A stretch of 64,000 nt of DNA from Mycolicibacterium austroafricanum (GCF_000612725.1 NZ_HG964451.1:186001-250000), one strand, 5' to 3'. Positions 1 through 10,714 are shown, numbered from the stretch's first letter. Program-made: numbers and translations. Notes: generated from the letters alone by a model not told the origin.

Positions 1-815
1 AGCGGAATTCCTAACACGTTGCCGCGAAGTCGCTTCGCCTTCGTGGCGTCAACGTAATCACCGACGATGTTCGATACGGCGAGCCCTATGGCCTTCGGCA
101 GGGACATCTCCGACCCCTCAACGATGCGCGCGTAGGCAATGGCCTCTCTGCGATATCTATTTCGGGTAACGCTCCAAGTCTCTTCATGAACGTGAACGAC
201 GGGAGCATCTGCGACATACGCGATTCGGTGGCCCTTGTCGATAGCCTTTTGTGCAAAGTCGAGATCCTCCAGACCGGTAAGCGACTCGTCATATGGCGAG
301 TCCTCCCACACCGACTTAAGTACCGCGGCGTTGGCGTTGTTACTAAAAGGGTGACCCTGATCCCAGATGTTGTCAGTGGGAAACCACTTCAGCATCACCC
401 GCGATTCAGAAAATTTCGTTCGTTCATCGCCCACTTGCCGACCATAGGCAATCGCTACGCCTTCCCGGTCAAATGCGCTGACGATGTGCTCGACATACGT
501 GTCGTACACGGGGTAGACGTGCGCGGACGCGAAGAGTAAAACATCCCCCCGCGCTGCGGCGCAGCCGAGGTTCAGCGCTCTGCCGAACGAGAACTCGTCT
601 TTCCCGATACGCACGATTGTGCAACCGGCCGCCTCGGCAATAGCCACGGTGTCATCGGTAGAGCCCGAGTCGACCAAAATGACCTCGTCGAGCTTGACAG
701 TTTGCTCCTCAAGCCCCTTCAGTAACCGACCGATGTGCCGGCCTTCGTTATACGCCCTAATAACGGCCGATACCTGGCGCCGAGGATCGATCTCACTCAC
801 TGTTCGTGGATCCAT
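1..815 (-). CDS. Family 2 glycosyltransferase, C-terminus beyond the left edge
   Basis: Reading the minus strand from an ATG at 815 (or the in-frame GTG at 800) gives an open frame that runs off the window. The N-terminus has the GT-A nucleotide-binding pattern: VSAVIRAYNEG, then VDSGSTDDT about 30 residues later, then FGRALNLGC and GLEDLDFAQKA. Family 2 enzymes transfer a sugar from a nucleotide sugar to a lipid-linked or polysaccharide acceptor at the cytoplasmic membrane. It is followed on the same strand-side by an autokinase and a DUF4012 gene, as in exopolysaccharide clusters. Base composition is less GC-rich than the core genome. Donor and acceptor cannot be told. An in-frame TGA at 834-836 limits how far upstream the start can be. 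Confidence 0.85.
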   Translation of the reverse strand, partial: MDPRTVSEIDPRRQVSAVIRAYNEGRHIGRLLKGLEEQTVKLDEVILVDSGSTDDTVAIAEAAGCTIVRIGKDEFSFGRALNLGCAAARGDVLLFASAHVYPVYDTYVEHIVSAFDREGVAIAYGRQVGDERTKFSESRVMLKWFPTDNIWDQGHPFSNNANAAVLKSVWEDSPYDESLTGLEDLDFAQKAIDKGHRIAYVADAPVVHVHEETWSVTRNRYRREAIAYARIVEGSEMSLPKAIGLAVSNIVGDYVDATKAKRLRGNVLGIP

Positions 816-983
816 CCAGCGTCCAAAGACCGCTCACCATGAGTGGTGCGCATAAACTCGTCTCCCCATATCCACCCAGATCCGGACAATACCGGAGACA
901 GGAACTCATCGCACTCCGACGGGGACAAATCAGGCCAGTGGCAACGATATTATCTCGACCACTTCAATCGACCCCGCCACAAC

Positions 984-2471
984 TTAATCGGTTGCTCGTC
1001 TCCGCCTTCTACCAGCATGCTGCGCGTCCGTCCCAGCTGACTTCGACACATTTGCATCGGAAGGCGCAGAGTCCAGCGCGGCTAGACCGCTTCGAACTGA
1101 CCGTTGCGGACCGTCGGTGCCGTAATAACTGTAGTTGTAGCTGTAAGATGAGCTCCCCCGCGTCGGCACCATCGTGAACACCGCGCCGAGCAGCGGCGCC
1201 CCCACACCTTCGAGATTGCCTACCGCATGCGTCAGCTGTTCACGTTTGGTCTGCCCAAATCGGGCCATGATGAGTACGCCATCAGCACCCGCAGCCAAGA
1301 TTGCCGCATCCGTAACTGCAAGGAGTGGGGTCGAATCCACGATTACGTAGTCGAACTGAGCACGCAGCTCGCTAAGCAACTTGCGCGCCGACAACGAACC
1401 GAGCAACTCACTTGGATTGGGCGGTATCGCTCCCGAGGTAAGAACTGTCAGCCCGGGGAAGCGGGTCTTCTGTAGGGCTTCCTCAAGGGCAGCTCCGCCG
1501 CTCAACACAGTGCTGAAACCGACAGCACCGACGAGGTCGAGGTACTTGTGCAACGTTGGACGACGCATATCCCCGTCTACAAGAACGACGTTGTGTTCGG
1601 CTTCTGCGAGCGCCAACGCGATGTTTATCGCCGTCGTAGATTTACCCTCACTTGGCATAGAGCTGGTGACAACAATGACCCGTGGGGGGTTATCGACCGC
1701 GAGAAATTGCAGGTTGGTTCGAAGTTTACGAAAAGCTTCAGCAATTCCCGAGTTGTCCCGATCAAATGAGATTGCGGCCTGCTTTCGCCGATCCTTGTCT
1801 AGTGGGACGCTGCCGACAATTCCAGCACCAGTGATCTCTTCGAGAACCTCTCGGTCCTTCACGGTGTTATCGAGCATATCGCGAAGAATTGCAAAGCCAG
1901 TCCCTAACAGCGCACCCAACAATAGACCGATCGCAATATTACGTGCGGTCTTAGGGATTATAGGTTCGTCAGGTATGGACGCACGCTGCTCAACAATTAC
2001 CCGCGCATCGGGGGCTGCGCCGTTCTCGGGAGTCTCGAGTTCCCGCACCATCGCAACGAACTCGTCGGAAAGGGTATTGGCGATATCACGGGCGCGAACG
2101 GGTGACGGATCAAGTACGTCAACGTTTATCAAGACCGTATCGAGTTTAGCGCTCGCTTTGACATTTTCTTGCAGTTCCTCGGCATCCATGTCGAGGCCGA
2201 GTTTGTCAATCGTTCGCTGAGCGAGCGTTTGACCCATGAGCAGCTCCGAGTACGAGATGACGCGCTCTTGGGAGAAACGGTTGCCCTGGTATATCTCAGA
2301 GACCGAGGACCCAGCTGTGGTACTCACAAAGAGCCTTGTTGATGCCTCGTAAAGCGGGGTCGTTAGCAAAGTGATGGCTATGGCTCCAAGCGCTCCGACC
2401 AGAACCGTCACGCAGACAGTGATCCATCGAGCGCGCAGCAGTTTTAGGAAGTCCTGCAAGTTCAAAGCCAC
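984..2471 (-). CDS. Polysaccharide-biosynthesis tyrosine autokinase (Wzz/BY-kinase fusion)
   Basis: 495 residues. The N-terminal Wzz-type half has a membrane segment near residues 16-37 and another near 178-197, bracketing an external loop. The cytoplasmic BY-kinase half has Walker A (SSMPSEGKSTT, about 270-280), Walker A' (VVLVDGDMRRP, about 295-305) and Walker B (YVIVDSTPL). The C-terminus carries a tyrosine cluster (SYSYNYSYYG), the usual autophosphorylation tail. Such proteins regulate chain length and export of capsular or exopolysaccharide. A GGAGGA lies just before the GTG at 2471, so TTG at 2465 is an equally good start. It lies between the glycosyltransferase and DUF4012 genes, all minus strand. 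Function is secure at family level; the polymer is unknown. Confidence 0.9.
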   Translation of the reverse strand: MALNLQDFLKLLRARWITVCVTVLVGALGAIAITLLTTPLYEASTRLFVSTTAGSSVSEIYQGNRFSQERVISYSELLMGQTLAQRTIDKLGLDMDAEELQENVKASAKLDTVLINVDVLDPSPVRARDIANTLSDEFVAMVRELETPENGAAPDARVIVEQRASIPDEPIIPKTARNIAIGLLLGALLGTGFAILRDMLDNTVKDREVLEEITGAGIVGSVPLDKDRRKQAAISFDRDNSGIAEAFRKLRTNLQFLAVDNPPRVIVVTSSMPSEGKSTTAINIALALAEAEHNVVLVDGDMRRPTLHKYLDLVGAVGFSTVLSGGAALEEALQKTRFPGLTVLTSGAIPPNPSELLGSLSARKLLSELRAQFDYVIVDSTPLLAVTDAAILAAGADGVLIMARFGQTKREQLTHAVGNLEGVGAPLLGAVFTMVPTRGSSSYSYNYSYYGTDGPQRSVRSGLAALDSAPSDANVSKSAGTDAQHAGRRRRRATD

Positions 2472-2535
2472 TCCTCCACTGCTGATTGCTTCGGCTCCTG
2501 TGCCGCTCCTTTATCCGATGTGATGTCCCAGCTCA

Positions 2536-4398
2536 CTAAGAGCATTCGGGCACCGATACTACGGGAACAACGTTGTCCACCAAGGGTTGTATAGGAACAC
2601 GCGCCGCCCCCGGGACTGTCGGTTCGGACATCCGGAAACTCAGCTCACCGGATTGGCCTGGCGGTATGAGTACTTGGACTTCGTAGGTGGGGTGTCCCCG
2701 CTCGGTGCCGTCAAACACCGGTACTCGTTCTCCATTCGCGAGGACGCTCACCATCGATGCATTTGCCGTAGCAAGTAGCTTGACCGATGAAACCATAGTC
2801 CCCTTGGGCACTTCGAAGGGAACGTCGCGATTTATCCCCGCCAGTCCTGCGACGAAATCTGGCAGAGGAGTCTCCGGTGCCAGCGTGTTCTTCAATCGCA
2901 CCGTAACCGTCGACATCCGCGTGTCTCCGCTGCATCCGTCAGCCACGTACTCAATCTCGCGCTCGAGGTAGTAATCCATCTTGTTACCGCCCAGATTGTT
3001 AATTACCACCCCCGCGTACGGAGCAGCGTTATCAGGAACAATATGCGCAAGCGGAGATTTCTCGAGCAGCTCTTGGTCCACGGCACTCACACTCCAGACC
3101 GCAATCCTGCGTTCGCTGACCGCCTTGCCAAGCGCATCCAGTAGGGCCCGCGGCGACTCTATCGGCCCCGTCATCTTAGTGACCACTTGCTGAGCGATGT
3201 CTTGAAGGTATTTCTTACGAGCGGGCTGATCTTCAGGGTCGCGTGGAAACCTGATGTAAGCGGTCGATTCCGTCAATTCGACGATGTTGTCTTTAGTGAT
3301 AACTTCACCATCAGGCATCGTGATGGGGCCAACAGCCCCCAGGATATAACTAAGCGCGATGGGATCGATCGCGACAACGCCGTCGACATTCATCCCCGAC
3401 TGTTGTGCCCACATCGACTTCCATATCTCCGCCGCGTAAGGAAAATGCGAGCTCAGGTTGCTGTTGCGATAGTCGGTGGTTGCATTGGTGAACCCATAAG
3501 CCTGCCGAAACTCTGGCCCTAAATCGAGAACTGTGAACTGCTTGTCAAGTTCTGTATTTGGGCCGAGTTCATCGACCACGGGAACGCCGTTATCGAACCG
3601 CAAAATTCCGAAGCCGCCCAACAAGCCTCCTGTGCCACGGGCTTCGGCGTTGGTCTGGAATCCCATGAAGTATGTTCGCGGACCGTCAGCACCCATCATC
3701 GAAGGTACGAGGCGTGCGGCAAGTGCGGTGTTTTCCAGGAGCCCGGCGATGTCAGAAGTTTGTTCCTGCAGTTGCGACCGCGCATCGCCCAGAATCGAAA
3801 TGTACCCTGGGTCCGATATGGCGTTTGCCTCGGAGTTCAGCCGAGCCGCATCCTCAGACAGCTTGCTCAGCTGTGGTTCCTCGCTACGGAGGAGTTGCAC
3901 ATCGACGCGCCCATTCGCATATAGCCGATCCGGTGAGATCGAGACACCAACATCTGTCGAAGGTTTCAGCACGTCGGTCGCCAAACCGAGGACAACGTCG
4001 GATATCTGCTGTCCGGTCTTGAAGGGGCTGCCCAACCACGGAAGAACCGAAGCGACGCTCCACGGCACCGAACGCGTCGCGTCCCGAGCCGCCTCGGCAT
4101 GGTGCTGTGCGTCGTCAGCGAACCGCGATGCGTCCTCGGTGTTCCCCTCAAGCAGCGCATCTTTGGCCTGCTGGGCGCTGTCGCGCGCTTGCTCCAAACT
4201 TGACTTTGCGTCGAAGGCCCGAACCCCTAGCCACAAGCCAAACGCGCCGACAACGACGAGCAAAACCACCGCGGTCCACATGGCTCCGTGCCTATGGTGG
4301 AGCCAGCGATGCCGCTGCGCGTCCTCGGCTCCCAACAGTTCAGCATCGTCATCGCCGCTCGGCTCATCCCCGGACGGACGTCGCGAAAACTTATTCAC
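2536..4398 (-). CDS. DUF4012 membrane-anchored protein
   Basis: 620 residues. A charged cytoplasmic N-terminus is followed by one strong membrane segment near residues 40-62 and a coiled, Ala/Gln-rich stretch (SLEQARDSAQQAKDALLEG). The rest is a large extracellular domain with motifs typical of DUF4012 (YFMGFQTNAEARGTGGLLGG, DGVVAIDPIALSYILGAVGP). DUF4012 proteins recur in actinobacterial polysaccharide and cell-surface clusters, but their activity is not established. The gene is upstream of the tyrosine autokinase with a 64 bp gap and may be co-transcribed. Codon use looks less GC-biased than the mycobacterial core genes to the right. A GTG start is used. Confidence 0.8.
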   Translation of the reverse strand: MNKFSRRPSGDEPSGDDDAELLGAEDAQRHRWLHHRHGAMWTAVVLLVVVGAFGLWLGVRAFDAKSSLEQARDSAQQAKDALLEGNTEDASRFADDAQHHAEAARDATRSVPWSVASVLPWLGSPFKTGQQISDVVLGLATDVLKPSTDVGVSISPDRLYANGRVDVQLLRSEEPQLSKLSEDAARLNSEANAISDPGYISILGDARSQLQEQTSDIAGLLENTALAARLVPSMMGADGPRTYFMGFQTNAEARGTGGLLGGFGILRFDNGVPVVDELGPNTELDKQFTVLDLGPEFRQAYGFTNATTDYRNSNLSSHFPYAAEIWKSMWAQQSGMNVDGVVAIDPIALSYILGAVGPITMPDGEVITKDNIVELTESTAYIRFPRDPEDQPARKKYLQDIAQQVVTKMTGPIESPRALLDALGKAVSERRIAVWSVSAVDQELLEKSPLAHIVPDNAAPYAGVVINNLGGNKMDYYLEREIEYVADGCSGDTRMSTVTVRLKNTLAPETPLPDFVAGLAGINRDVPFEVPKGTMVSSVKLLATANASMVSVLANGERVPVFDGTERGHPTYEVQVLIPPGQSGELSFRMSEPTVPGAARVPIQPLVDNVVPVVSVPECS

Positions 4399-4447
4399 TC
4401 AGTAGATTCCCGTGGTAGGCGGATCCTCGAACATGGCGTCAATACGC

Positions 4448-4479
4448 AGGTGGGACTGCCATTGTAGGCAGTCCCACCT
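4448..4479 (-). terminator. Hairpin terminator after the first paralog of the small secreted family
   Basis: A perfect 13 bp inverted repeat (AGGTGGGACTGCC and its complement) with a 6 nt loop sits 23 bp past the stop of the 4503-4925 gene. There is no long T-run on either side, which is usual for mycobacterial terminators. The core GGGACTGCC recurs in the hairpin next to the third paralog (9839-9862). Confidence 0.75.
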
Positions 4480-4502
4480 AGCGAAAGCGCAAGAACGGAG
4501 GA

Positions 4503-4925
4503 TCAGCAGCCTCGGCTGATCGTGGCGCTGAAGGTGCCGTAGGGCCCGATCACCGCGCTGATACCGAAGATGCACGCCTGGAAGTTGAGCTGCCCGAGCC
4601 AGCCGAACCATTGCTTGATGAAGCCGGGGATCAGCGCCGCGGTGTTGAATTGGAAGATGGTGGTCCGCTCCGGCGCGCCTTCGCGGTCCGCGGGCCCAAA
4701 CCAGACCCAGCCGGCCTGCTGCGCGATGGATGCCGCACCCAAGGCGGGTGCGGCTGCGATGTTGGCCAGCTCAGACATTGCCGGCGCGGCGGGCGCTGTC
4801 AGCGCGATGTCCGCGTTGGCGGCCACTGCCGGCGTCAGCGCCGCGGCGGTTGCGATGGCGGTGGCCGCGGTGGCGACCTGGAACTTGGTGCTCACGCTCG
4901 ACAGTTTTGCGGCAACAGTAGACAT
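4503..4925 (-). CDS. Small secreted protein, paralog 1 of a three-member local family
   Basis: 140 residues. The N-terminus MSTVAAKLSSVSTKFQ is followed by a hydrophobic Ala-rich signal segment and a probable cleavage after AVAANA. The mature part has a WVWFGP motif, a hydrophobic LIPGFIKQWFGWL stretch and a C-terminal IGPYGTF...RGC ending. Only two Cys are present, one at the very C-terminus, so a disulfide is possible. Homologous copies lie at 8383-8823 and 9877-10287, all minus strand, interleaved with accD5, accE5 and maf. Start is fixed by a GGGGGA six bases upstream and by the shared MSTxxAK N-terminus. I do not recognise a known function. Confidence 0.8.
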   Translation of the reverse strand: MSTVAAKLSSVSTKFQVATAATAIATAAALTPAVAANADIALTAPAAPAMSELANIAAAPALGAASIAQQAGWVWFGPADREGAPERTTIFQFNTAALIPGFIKQWFGWLGQLNFQACIFGISAVIGPYGTFSATISRGC

Positions 4926-4960
4926 GTCCCCCTCATTTCCCTCCGGTTGAGTTAGCTGAA

Positions 4961-4989
4961 AATATGTCAGACTCCGGGGGGCCTGTCAA
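4961..4989 (-). promoter_or_regulatory. SigA-type promoter of secreted paralog 1
   Basis: On the minus strand TTGACA (4984-4989) is separated by 17 bp from CATATT (4961-4966), placing transcription start roughly 30 nt before the ATG at 4925. The same -35 and spacing precede the other two paralogs. Confidence 0.7.
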
Positions 4990-5172
4990 CCGAAACGCGG
5001 ATTGTTGCGAAACAAACTTCCGCACCCGCGAAAACAGGCTGCGACCTGCGCGTCTCCTGAATTGGCAGCCCCGCGCCGAAAGCAGCTTGCGACGAACTTT
5101 CGGCGCACCTCTATTGGCCGCATTTGGGGGCGGCTCGCGTATTTGCTGGCATCGCAGTTGTTTTATCTTTTC

Positions 5173-6168
5173 TCAGGATCGACTGCTTGCGATGGGAACT
5201 TCCACGGTGGCTAGCAGCGCACGGTGATCGGTGCCATCGATGTCGACGGACCGGATCGAGGTCACGTTCGCCTGACGTGTCAGTACGTGGTCGATGGTGA
5301 TCACCGGGGGGAGTACCGTGTCCGACGGAAAGGTTGGCGTGAAGCCCTCGCCGGTGTGTTGGACGGCGTCGCGATACCCGTCCGCGATGAGATCGCGGAA
5401 CTGTCGCATGTCGGGTGTGCTGTTGAAATCACCCGCGGCGATCACCGCACCTTGCCCGACGGCCTCCGCTAGGCCTGCCAATCGAGACTTGGTTGCCGTT
5501 ACCCCGTTTCGCCAGCTCGCGAAGGATCCCATCGGCGAGGTGATGTGGACGCTGGCCACCGCGGGGTCGATCGACACTCCCGGAATGTGCGCCCGTGCCG
5601 CAACCATGCCCGAGTTCCAGTACCGCGTCGGCGACAGCGGGGTGAGCGGGAAGCGGCTCCAGATCCCGTTCCCGCCGGCATTCGGGGCGGGAAACAGAAT
5701 GGAATGCGGAAATACCTCGCCGATGCCGGCGCTGTAGAACCGCTGAACGGCTTCGGCGGTCAGCTCCGTCACCGTGATGACATCCGCGCTGTTCCTAGCC
5801 AGTTCCACAAATTTCGCAGGATCGGCCCGCCCGTAGCGGAGATTCGCCGACAACACCCGCACATCCACGTGCTCAGCAGCTCCGCCGCCCGGTCGCCCGC
5901 CGTAATACCAGTGCATCTGCACCGCGACGCTGGCCGCGGTCACCACCACCGCGACGATCGACAGCACCATCAGCCGATTCAGCACCGCCACCACCAAGCC
6001 GAGCAGCGCCACCAGCACGACGTACGGCGAACCGACAGCGATGACCAAGGCAAGGTTGTTGGGCAGCGGCAGCGCGCGGATGACGAGCGTGGCTACCGCG
6101 AAGCCCAGCGCGACGATGACCAGCACGGCGCGGAATCTGCGGGAACGCACCCGGTGCCTGCCGGACAA
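5173..6168 (-). CDS. Membrane-anchored endonuclease/exonuclease/phosphatase-family hydrolase
   Basis: 331 residues. A basic N-terminus leads into about three hydrophobic membrane segments (residues 12-80), then an extracytoplasmic EEP domain. Signature motifs are LSANLRYG, ADVITVTELTAE, AAGDFNSTPD and a C-terminal IDHVL...GTDHRALLATV, giving the metal-binding Asn/Glu and the catalytic Asp-His pair. Members hydrolyse phosphoesters such as phospholipid head groups, nucleic acids or inositol phosphates; the substrate here is unknown. It is divergent from accD5. In M. tuberculosis the gene left of accD5 is, from memory, birA, so this neighbour differs. Alternative: an exported nuclease. Confidence 0.8.
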   Translation of the reverse strand: MSGRHRVRSRRFRAVLVIVALGFAVATLVIRALPLPNNLALVIAVGSPYVVLVALLGLVVAVLNRLMVLSIVAVVVTAASVAVQMHWYYGGRPGGGAAEHVDVRVLSANLRYGRADPAKFVELARNSADVITVTELTAEAVQRFYSAGIGEVFPHSILFPAPNAGGNGIWSRFPLTPLSPTRYWNSGMVAARAHIPGVSIDPAVASVHITSPMGSFASWRNGVTATKSRLAGLAEAVGQGAVIAAGDFNSTPDMRQFRDLIADGYRDAVQHTGEGFTPTFPSDTVLPPVITIDHVLTRQANVTSIRSVDIDGTDHRALLATVEVPIASSRS

Positions 6169-6260
6169 GATAAGGCGAGCCCTCCCCTACGTTGCCCCCG
6201 CAACTCACCGCAGGCTACCAACGTCGGCCACGTCGCGACGGCCGCCGGCAGACTTTCTAA

Positions 6261-7946
<1,686 letters not shown>

Positions 7947-7985
7947 TCCACAGCGAACCCGCTTCTCAGACAAGGACTTTCAGCC

Positions 7986-8267
7986 ATGAACCATGACGCC
8001 GACATCGTCGAGGTCTCCGACCCGCGGGATATGACGATCGATGACCCGCCGCAACCGGATCCGCACTTCAACGTCGTCAAGGGCGAGCCCACCCTCGAAG
8101 AGCTGGCCGCAGTGGTGACCGTGCTCGCCGGCGCCGGCGGTGGCGCCGCCGGCGACCCCGGCCCGCAGGAACTCAACATGTGGGGCCACCCGGTGGACAA
8201 GCTGCGCTACGACGTCACCAGCTGGCAGCGCACAACCCTCTGGGAACGCATGCACATGCGGCGTTGA
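7986..8267 (+). CDS. accE5: Acyl-CoA carboxylase epsilon subunit
   Basis: 93 residues. The acidic N-terminus is followed by the epsilon-subunit motif [24 protein letters not shown], then a Gly/Ala linker and a C-terminal part rich in Trp and Arg. In mycobacteria AccE5 binds the AccA3-AccD5 complex and raises its activity. It lies 39 bp after accD5 with an AAGGA-type ribosome site, consistent with one transcript. A strong bidirectional hairpin follows at 8324-8364. Confidence 0.93.
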   Translation: MNHDADIVEVSDPRDMTIDDPPQPDPHFNVVKGEPTLEELAAVVTVLAGAGGGAAGDPGPQELNMWGHPVDKLRYDVTSWQRTTLWERMHMRR

Positions 8268-8323
8268 TGAGCCGCTTGCGCGTAGAACATCAGTCCTGCC
8301 GAGTCGCTTGCGCGAAAGACACA

Positions 8324-8364
8324 CGAATAGCTCCAGGCCGCGAATCCGGGCCTGGAGCTATTCG
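8324..8364. terminator. Bidirectional terminator between accE5 and secreted paralog 2
   Basis: A perfect 16 bp inverted repeat (CGAATAGCTCCAGGCC and its complement) surrounds a 9 nt loop between the convergent ends of accE5 (8267) and the 8383-8823 gene. A short T-rich stretch follows on the plus strand. Confidence 0.85.
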
Positions 8365-8382
8365 TTTGTGGCAGAAGGAGAA

Positions 8383-8823
8383 TCAGCAGCCGGTGCTGTA
8401 GCCGAGCTTGGTCGTCCCGTACGGACCGATCGACAGCGTGATTCCGAAGACGCACGTCGAGAAGTCGATGTTCTGGGTGAACCAGCTGTAGAGCGGCTTG
8501 ATCCAGTTGGGGATCAGCGCCAGCGGGGTGAATTCGAAGAACGTCGTCGGGCCGTCCTCCCCGGGACCGGGGCCCCAAAACCACCACCAACCCTGCTCGG
8601 CAGCGGTGCCGGCGCCCAGTGCCGGCGCGGCCATGAAGTCCGTGATCACCGGGGACGCCAGGACATCGGAGAAGGCCGGTGCCGCGGGTACGGGCAGCGC
8701 GACGATGTCCGCCTGAGCGGCGACCGCGGGCGTCAACACCGCCGCCCCCGCAATGGCGCACGCGGCGGCGCCCACCTGAAATCTCGTGCCGACAGTCGCG
8801 AATTTCGCGGCAACAGTAGACAT
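8383..8823 (-). CDS. Small secreted protein, paralog 2 of the local family
   Basis: 146 residues from the ATG at 8823, chosen because MSTVAAKFATVGTRFQVG matches the N-terminus of the other two paralogs; a longer frame reaching 8940 runs across the promoter and is unlikely. The signal peptide ends near AVAAQA. The mature part has WWWFWGPGPGED, then LIPNWIKPLYSWF and the shared IGPYGTT...STGC ending. It is convergent to accE5 and divergent from maf. Function is unknown; the conserved C-terminal Cys and hydrophobic segment suggest a cell-envelope or secreted role. Confidence 0.8.
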   Translation of the reverse strand: MSTVAAKFATVGTRFQVGAAACAIAGAAVLTPAVAAQADIVALPVPAAPAFSDVLASPVITDFMAAPALGAGTAAEQGWWWFWGPGPGEDGPTTFFEFTPLALIPNWIKPLYSWFTQNIDFSTCVFGITLSIGPYGTTKLGYSTGC

Positions 8824-8865
8824 ATCCGCCCGCCCTGCTTCCTTTGTCCCGGATTTGTTGTTCGC

Positions 8866-8894
8866 AATATCGCAGACCCCAAATCGGGTGTCAA
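8866..8894 (-). promoter_or_regulatory. SigA-type promoter of secreted paralog 2
   Basis: Minus-strand TTGACA (8889-8894), 17 bp spacer, then GATATT (8866-8871). It has the same layout and similar distance to the start codon as in paralogs 1 and 3. Confidence 0.7.
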
Positions 8895-9193
8895 AAGCAG
8901 AATTCGGGACGGTGACCCGCGTCACGAAATTGCCAATCATGCGGCTCTACCAGCACCGATAGCGCTTCTGCGGCGATACGCCCCGGCTGGAAAGCGCTAT
9001 ATCGGGCCGGAACTCGCCGCGGTGAATCCGAATGTTAATCCCGCGAAACCAACAATTAATCTGTTTCCTGAGTCAAGGAGATTCGACCATCCCGTCGATG
9101 TCGAGACATACGGGCGGGACGGGTCTACCAGCGCTTAACACGCCGCATCTTCAGGCACCGATAGAGTCGCGAGGTGATCAGCGAGGAGAAGCG

Positions 9194-9823
9194 ATGACGC
9201 GGGTGGTGCTGGCGTCGGCATCCAAAGGCCGGCTGGGCGTGCTGCGCCAGGCCGGCATCGACCCGCAGGTGATCGTGTCCGCCGTCGACGAGGACGCGTT
9301 GCTCGCCGCGCTGGACCCGGATCTCCCGCCGGAGGCGGTGGTGGCCAAGCTCGCCACCGCCAAGGCGCTCAGCGTCGCCGCGGAACTGCCGGACGAGCTG
9401 CTCGCCGACTGCGTGGTGATCGGCTGCGATTCGATGCTGTTCCTCGACGGCACGTTGCGGGGAAAGCCGGGTTCCGCGGAAGCCGCTGGGGCGCAATGGA
9501 AGTCGATGGCCGGCTCGGCGGGCCATCTGCTCACCGGGCATGCGCTGCTGCGCATCACCGGTGGCGTCATCACCCACACCGAGGCCGACACCCGCAGTAC
9601 CAAGGTCCACTTCGGCGAACCCACCGAGGACGAGATCGCCCGCTACATCGACAGCGGCGAACCGCTGCACGTCGCGGGCGCGTTCACGCTGGACGGGCTC
9701 GGCGGATGGTTCGTCGACCGCATCGAGGGCGACCCATCCAATGTCATCGGCCTCAGCCTGCCGCTGGTGCACCGGCTGGTGCGCCGCACCGGGCTGTCCA
9801 TCTCGGATCTCTGGCAGCGGTAG
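9194..9823 (+). CDS. maf: Maf-family nucleoside triphosphate pyrophosphatase
   Basis: 209 residues from the ATG at 9194, preceded by AGGAGAAGCG. The N-terminal [17 protein letters not shown] is the Maf signature, with [13 protein letters not shown], an [10 protein letters not shown] motif and [13 protein letters not shown] further on. Maf proteins hydrolyse non-canonical or modified NTPs to NMP and pyrophosphate in the cytoplasm (housecleaning, septum-related). The position after accE5 matches the remembered M. tuberculosis order (Rv3280-Rv3282), except that secreted paralogs are interleaved. Confidence 0.93.
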   Translation: MTRVVLASASKGRLGVLRQAGIDPQVIVSAVDEDALLAALDPDLPPEAVVAKLATAKALSVAAELPDELLADCVVIGCDSMLFLDGTLRGKPGSAEAAGAQWKSMAGSAGHLLTGHALLRITGGVITHTEADTRSTKVHFGEPTEDEIARYIDSGEPLHVAGAFTLDGLGGWFVDRIEGDPSNVIGLSLPLVHRLVRRTGLSISDLWQR

Positions 9824-9838
9824 CTGCACATACAGAAA

Positions 9839-9862
9839 GGGACTGCCCCGGCGGGCAGTCCC
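9839..9862. terminator. Bidirectional hairpin between maf and secreted paralog 3
   Basis: GGGACTGCCC and its complement form a perfect 10 bp stem with a CGGC loop, located between the convergent stops of maf (9823) and the 9877-10287 gene. Confidence 0.8.
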
Positions 9863-9876
9863 CTCTGCGAACGAAC

Positions 9877-10287
9877 TCAGCAGCCTCGGCTGAACCCGAC
9901 CGACAAGCTGCCGTACGGCCCGATCCGGGCATTGAGGCCGAAGAAGCACGCGGTGAAGTTGATGTTCGCGAACCACGAGAAGAACGGCTTCAGGAAGTTC
10001 GGGACCAAAGCCAGCGGAAAGAACTCGACGACCGGGTTGTAGGTCGGCCCGTCATCCTTGGTCGGCCCGAACCAGATCCACGAGCCCTGCTGGGCGATAC
10101 CCACCGAGGTGAGCGCCGGCGCCAACGCGATCTCGGACAAAGCGGGCGCCGTGGGCGCGGGCAGTGTGAGATCGGCCTGAGCGGCTACCGCAGGCGTCAG
10201 CACCGCAGCGGCAGCCACCGCGCATGCCGCGGTCCCCACTTGAAGCCTGGTTCCAGCGTTCGACAGTTTTGCGGTGATTGTTGACAT
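9877..10287 (-). CDS. Small secreted protein, paralog 3 of the local family
   Basis: 136 residues from the ATG at 10287; MSTITAKLSNAGTRLQVG aligns with the other two starts, so the upstream in-frame extension to 10335 is rejected. A signal peptide ends near AVAAQA. Then come SWIWFGPTKDD, LVPNFLKPFFSWF and IGPYGSL...SRGC. It is convergent with maf. Of the three it is closest in length to paralog 1. No function is known to me; the family looks mycobacteria-specific. Confidence 0.8.
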   Translation of the reverse strand: MSTITAKLSNAGTRLQVGTAACAVAAAAVLTPAVAAQADLTLPAPTAPALSEIALAPALTSVGIAQQGSWIWFGPTKDDGPTYNPVVEFFPLALVPNFLKPFFSWFANINFTACFFGLNARIGPYGSLSVGFSRGC

Positions 10288-10325
10288 ATCCCCCGCACCC
10301 CTTCCCCCAGATTGCGTTAGCTGAC

Positions 10326-10354
10326 AGCATCCCACCGCAGGGATGTGGTGTCAA
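10326..10354 (-). promoter_or_regulatory. SigA-type promoter of secreted paralog 3
   Basis: Minus-strand TTGACA (10349-10354), 17 bp spacer, then GATGCT (10326-10331), a weaker -10 than in paralogs 1 and 2. The flanking GTTAGCTGA on the plus strand is shared with the promoter of paralog 1. Confidence 0.6.
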
Positions 10355-10678
10355 CCACAACTGCTACCCGAGGCGCGCGGGGGATGCGGGAAAAATGCAG
10401 GCTCTACCAGGTATTTTCGATCGAAACTACTATGAGCGGATAACGCCTGCCACGGCGAGCGCTAGGCGCGGCGAGACGCGCAGTGCGCTGGCATTCTGGT
10501 TTGCCACGGCCTGAATGGGCCGTTACCCCACGCTGCAGCAACCGACCCTTGGGGGCAGCCACCACCCGCGGACCAGGAAAGTCGACGCCAGGTAGCAGGA
10601 CAGGCAAAACACCGGCGTCATAACGGGGTGTGCCAGTCGGTGTGCCATCAGGCACGTCTGCAACCCGAACAAAAGCGA
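10355..10678. other. Intergenic stretch without a supported gene
   Basis: Between the promoter of secreted paralog 3 and the terminator at 10679 I see no frame with mycobacterial coding character, no tRNA and no clear repeat. Short open frames on the minus strand lack a recognisable start site or family motif. Confidence 0.5.
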
Positions 10679-10714
10679 TGGGCCACTCCTAGCCTCAAAG
10701 CCAGGAGTGGCCCA
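10679..10714 (-). terminator. Hairpin terminator after the PASTA-like gene
   Basis: TGGGCCACTCCT and its perfect complement enclose a 12 nt loop, 75 bp past the stop of the 10789-11160 gene, reading leftwards. Confidence 0.7.

Noticed and set aside
8952..9010. Imperfect inverted repeat ATAGCGCTT / AAAGCGCTAT before maf
   Set aside because: Arms of nine or ten bases are about 25 bases apart and there is no ribosome site or promoter logic; could be chance.
10404..10655. Minus-strand 83-codon frame in the 10.4-10.7 kb gap
   Set aside because: No ribosome site, no family resemblance and composition unlike neighbouring genes.
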